Assembly: GCA_037974665.1 (NCBI GenBank)
Contig: CM075765.1
Location: 18,179,648 to 18,243,647, forward strand
DNA from: Ehretia macrophylla
Lineage: Eukaryota; Streptophyta; Magnoliopsida; Boraginales; Ehretiaceae
Length of the DNA stretch: 64,000 bases
Direction of reading: 5' to 3'
Part shown: piece by piece, positions 63,677 through 64,000 of the stretch
Numbering within the stretch: the first letter of the stretch is position 1
How the letters are laid out: the number at the start of each line of letters is the position of its first letter
Notes under the pieces: generated by a model
Seen by the model: only the letters and a program-made list of their open reading frames with translations
Databases searched by the model: none
Told to the model about the DNA's origin: nothing
Position numbers and translations under genes: made by a program

Positions 63677-64000
63677 GTAAAGGAAAGCAAATCGTTTTTG
63701 GTGTTCTGTGATTAAAAATCGTGTTGGTTTGGAGTTTATGCACAAAATTAACTTAATTGAAGAATTTAAACTTCTGATTTTTTGAATCTTTGATGGGCAA
63801 GGAACCTCACATCTTTATACACATGGTACCGATCAACATGTAAAATTTGTCTTATATAATTTCTTTCAATTAGATGAGGTATATGTGAGATGGTTGACAT
63901 TGGCAGGCATTTGTCATAATGCTTCATGTTAGGTATTTGTCCTATATAGCAATGCTCATAGTTAAATTATCATTTTGTATCCATTGAATCGTCTAGCTAT
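63677..64000 (+). other. Intron 5 of the ARMC7-like gene (partial)
   Basis: Follows the GTAAAG donor at 63,677 and runs to the window edge; no exon is recognised. Confidence 0.6.

Overview
This window is nuclear DNA of a flowering plant, most likely a eudicot. It is AT-rich, its genes have many short introns with GT-AG borders, and most of it is transposable elements in different states of decay. Only two genes look functional, both near the right end on the + strand. One is a complete 21-exon UTP--glucose-1-phosphate uridylyltransferase gene (53,004-59,267; 475 codons when spliced). The other is the first five exons of an ARMC7-like armadillo-repeat gene (61,089 onward), which continues past the window.

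Positions 1-21,000 are a graveyard of gene fragments and small repeats. They contain a TRIM-like LTR relic (553-880), two Helitron-type 3' ends (4,188-4,220 on +; 13,996-14,040 on -), a fresh 202-bp tandem duplication, and three consecutive large inverted repeats: a GDSL-esterase palindrome (5,327-7,133), a 1-kb long-TIR element (7,138-8,145) and a palindrome of LRR receptor-like-protein fragments (9,144-12,694). A 1.2 to 1.9-kb block is tandemly duplicated at 16,570-19,640. A possible 49-codon three-exon gene lies at 15,104-15,854 on the minus strand.

Positions 21,029-30,768 are a full-length but inactivated Ty3/gypsy element of the Tat type, with two RNase H-like regions. It carries an antisense accessory gene in its long 3' region. 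Positions 33,555-39,429 are a Ty1/copia element on the minus strand with a hAT-type MITE inside gag. It is itself nested next to a 180-bp LINE 3' fragment that sits in the promoter of a dead GDSL gene.

Positions 31,975-50,957 hold further GDSL-esterase pseudogene copies, each with the same recognisable upstream block. They are broken by a Mutator-like element at one shared intron site (9-bp duplication TAAACTTAA), by two hAT-type elements with 8-bp target duplications, and by a 5'-truncated LINE. Order of insertion can be read directly from this nesting.

I found no CRISPR array, operon or defence-type system. The strongest unusual features are the head-to-head gene-fragment palindromes, the antisense gene of the Tat element, the same-site transposon in two GDSL copies, and the Helitron ends next to an unexplained small gene. 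Similarity statements rest on reading by eye; no alignment or database search was run.
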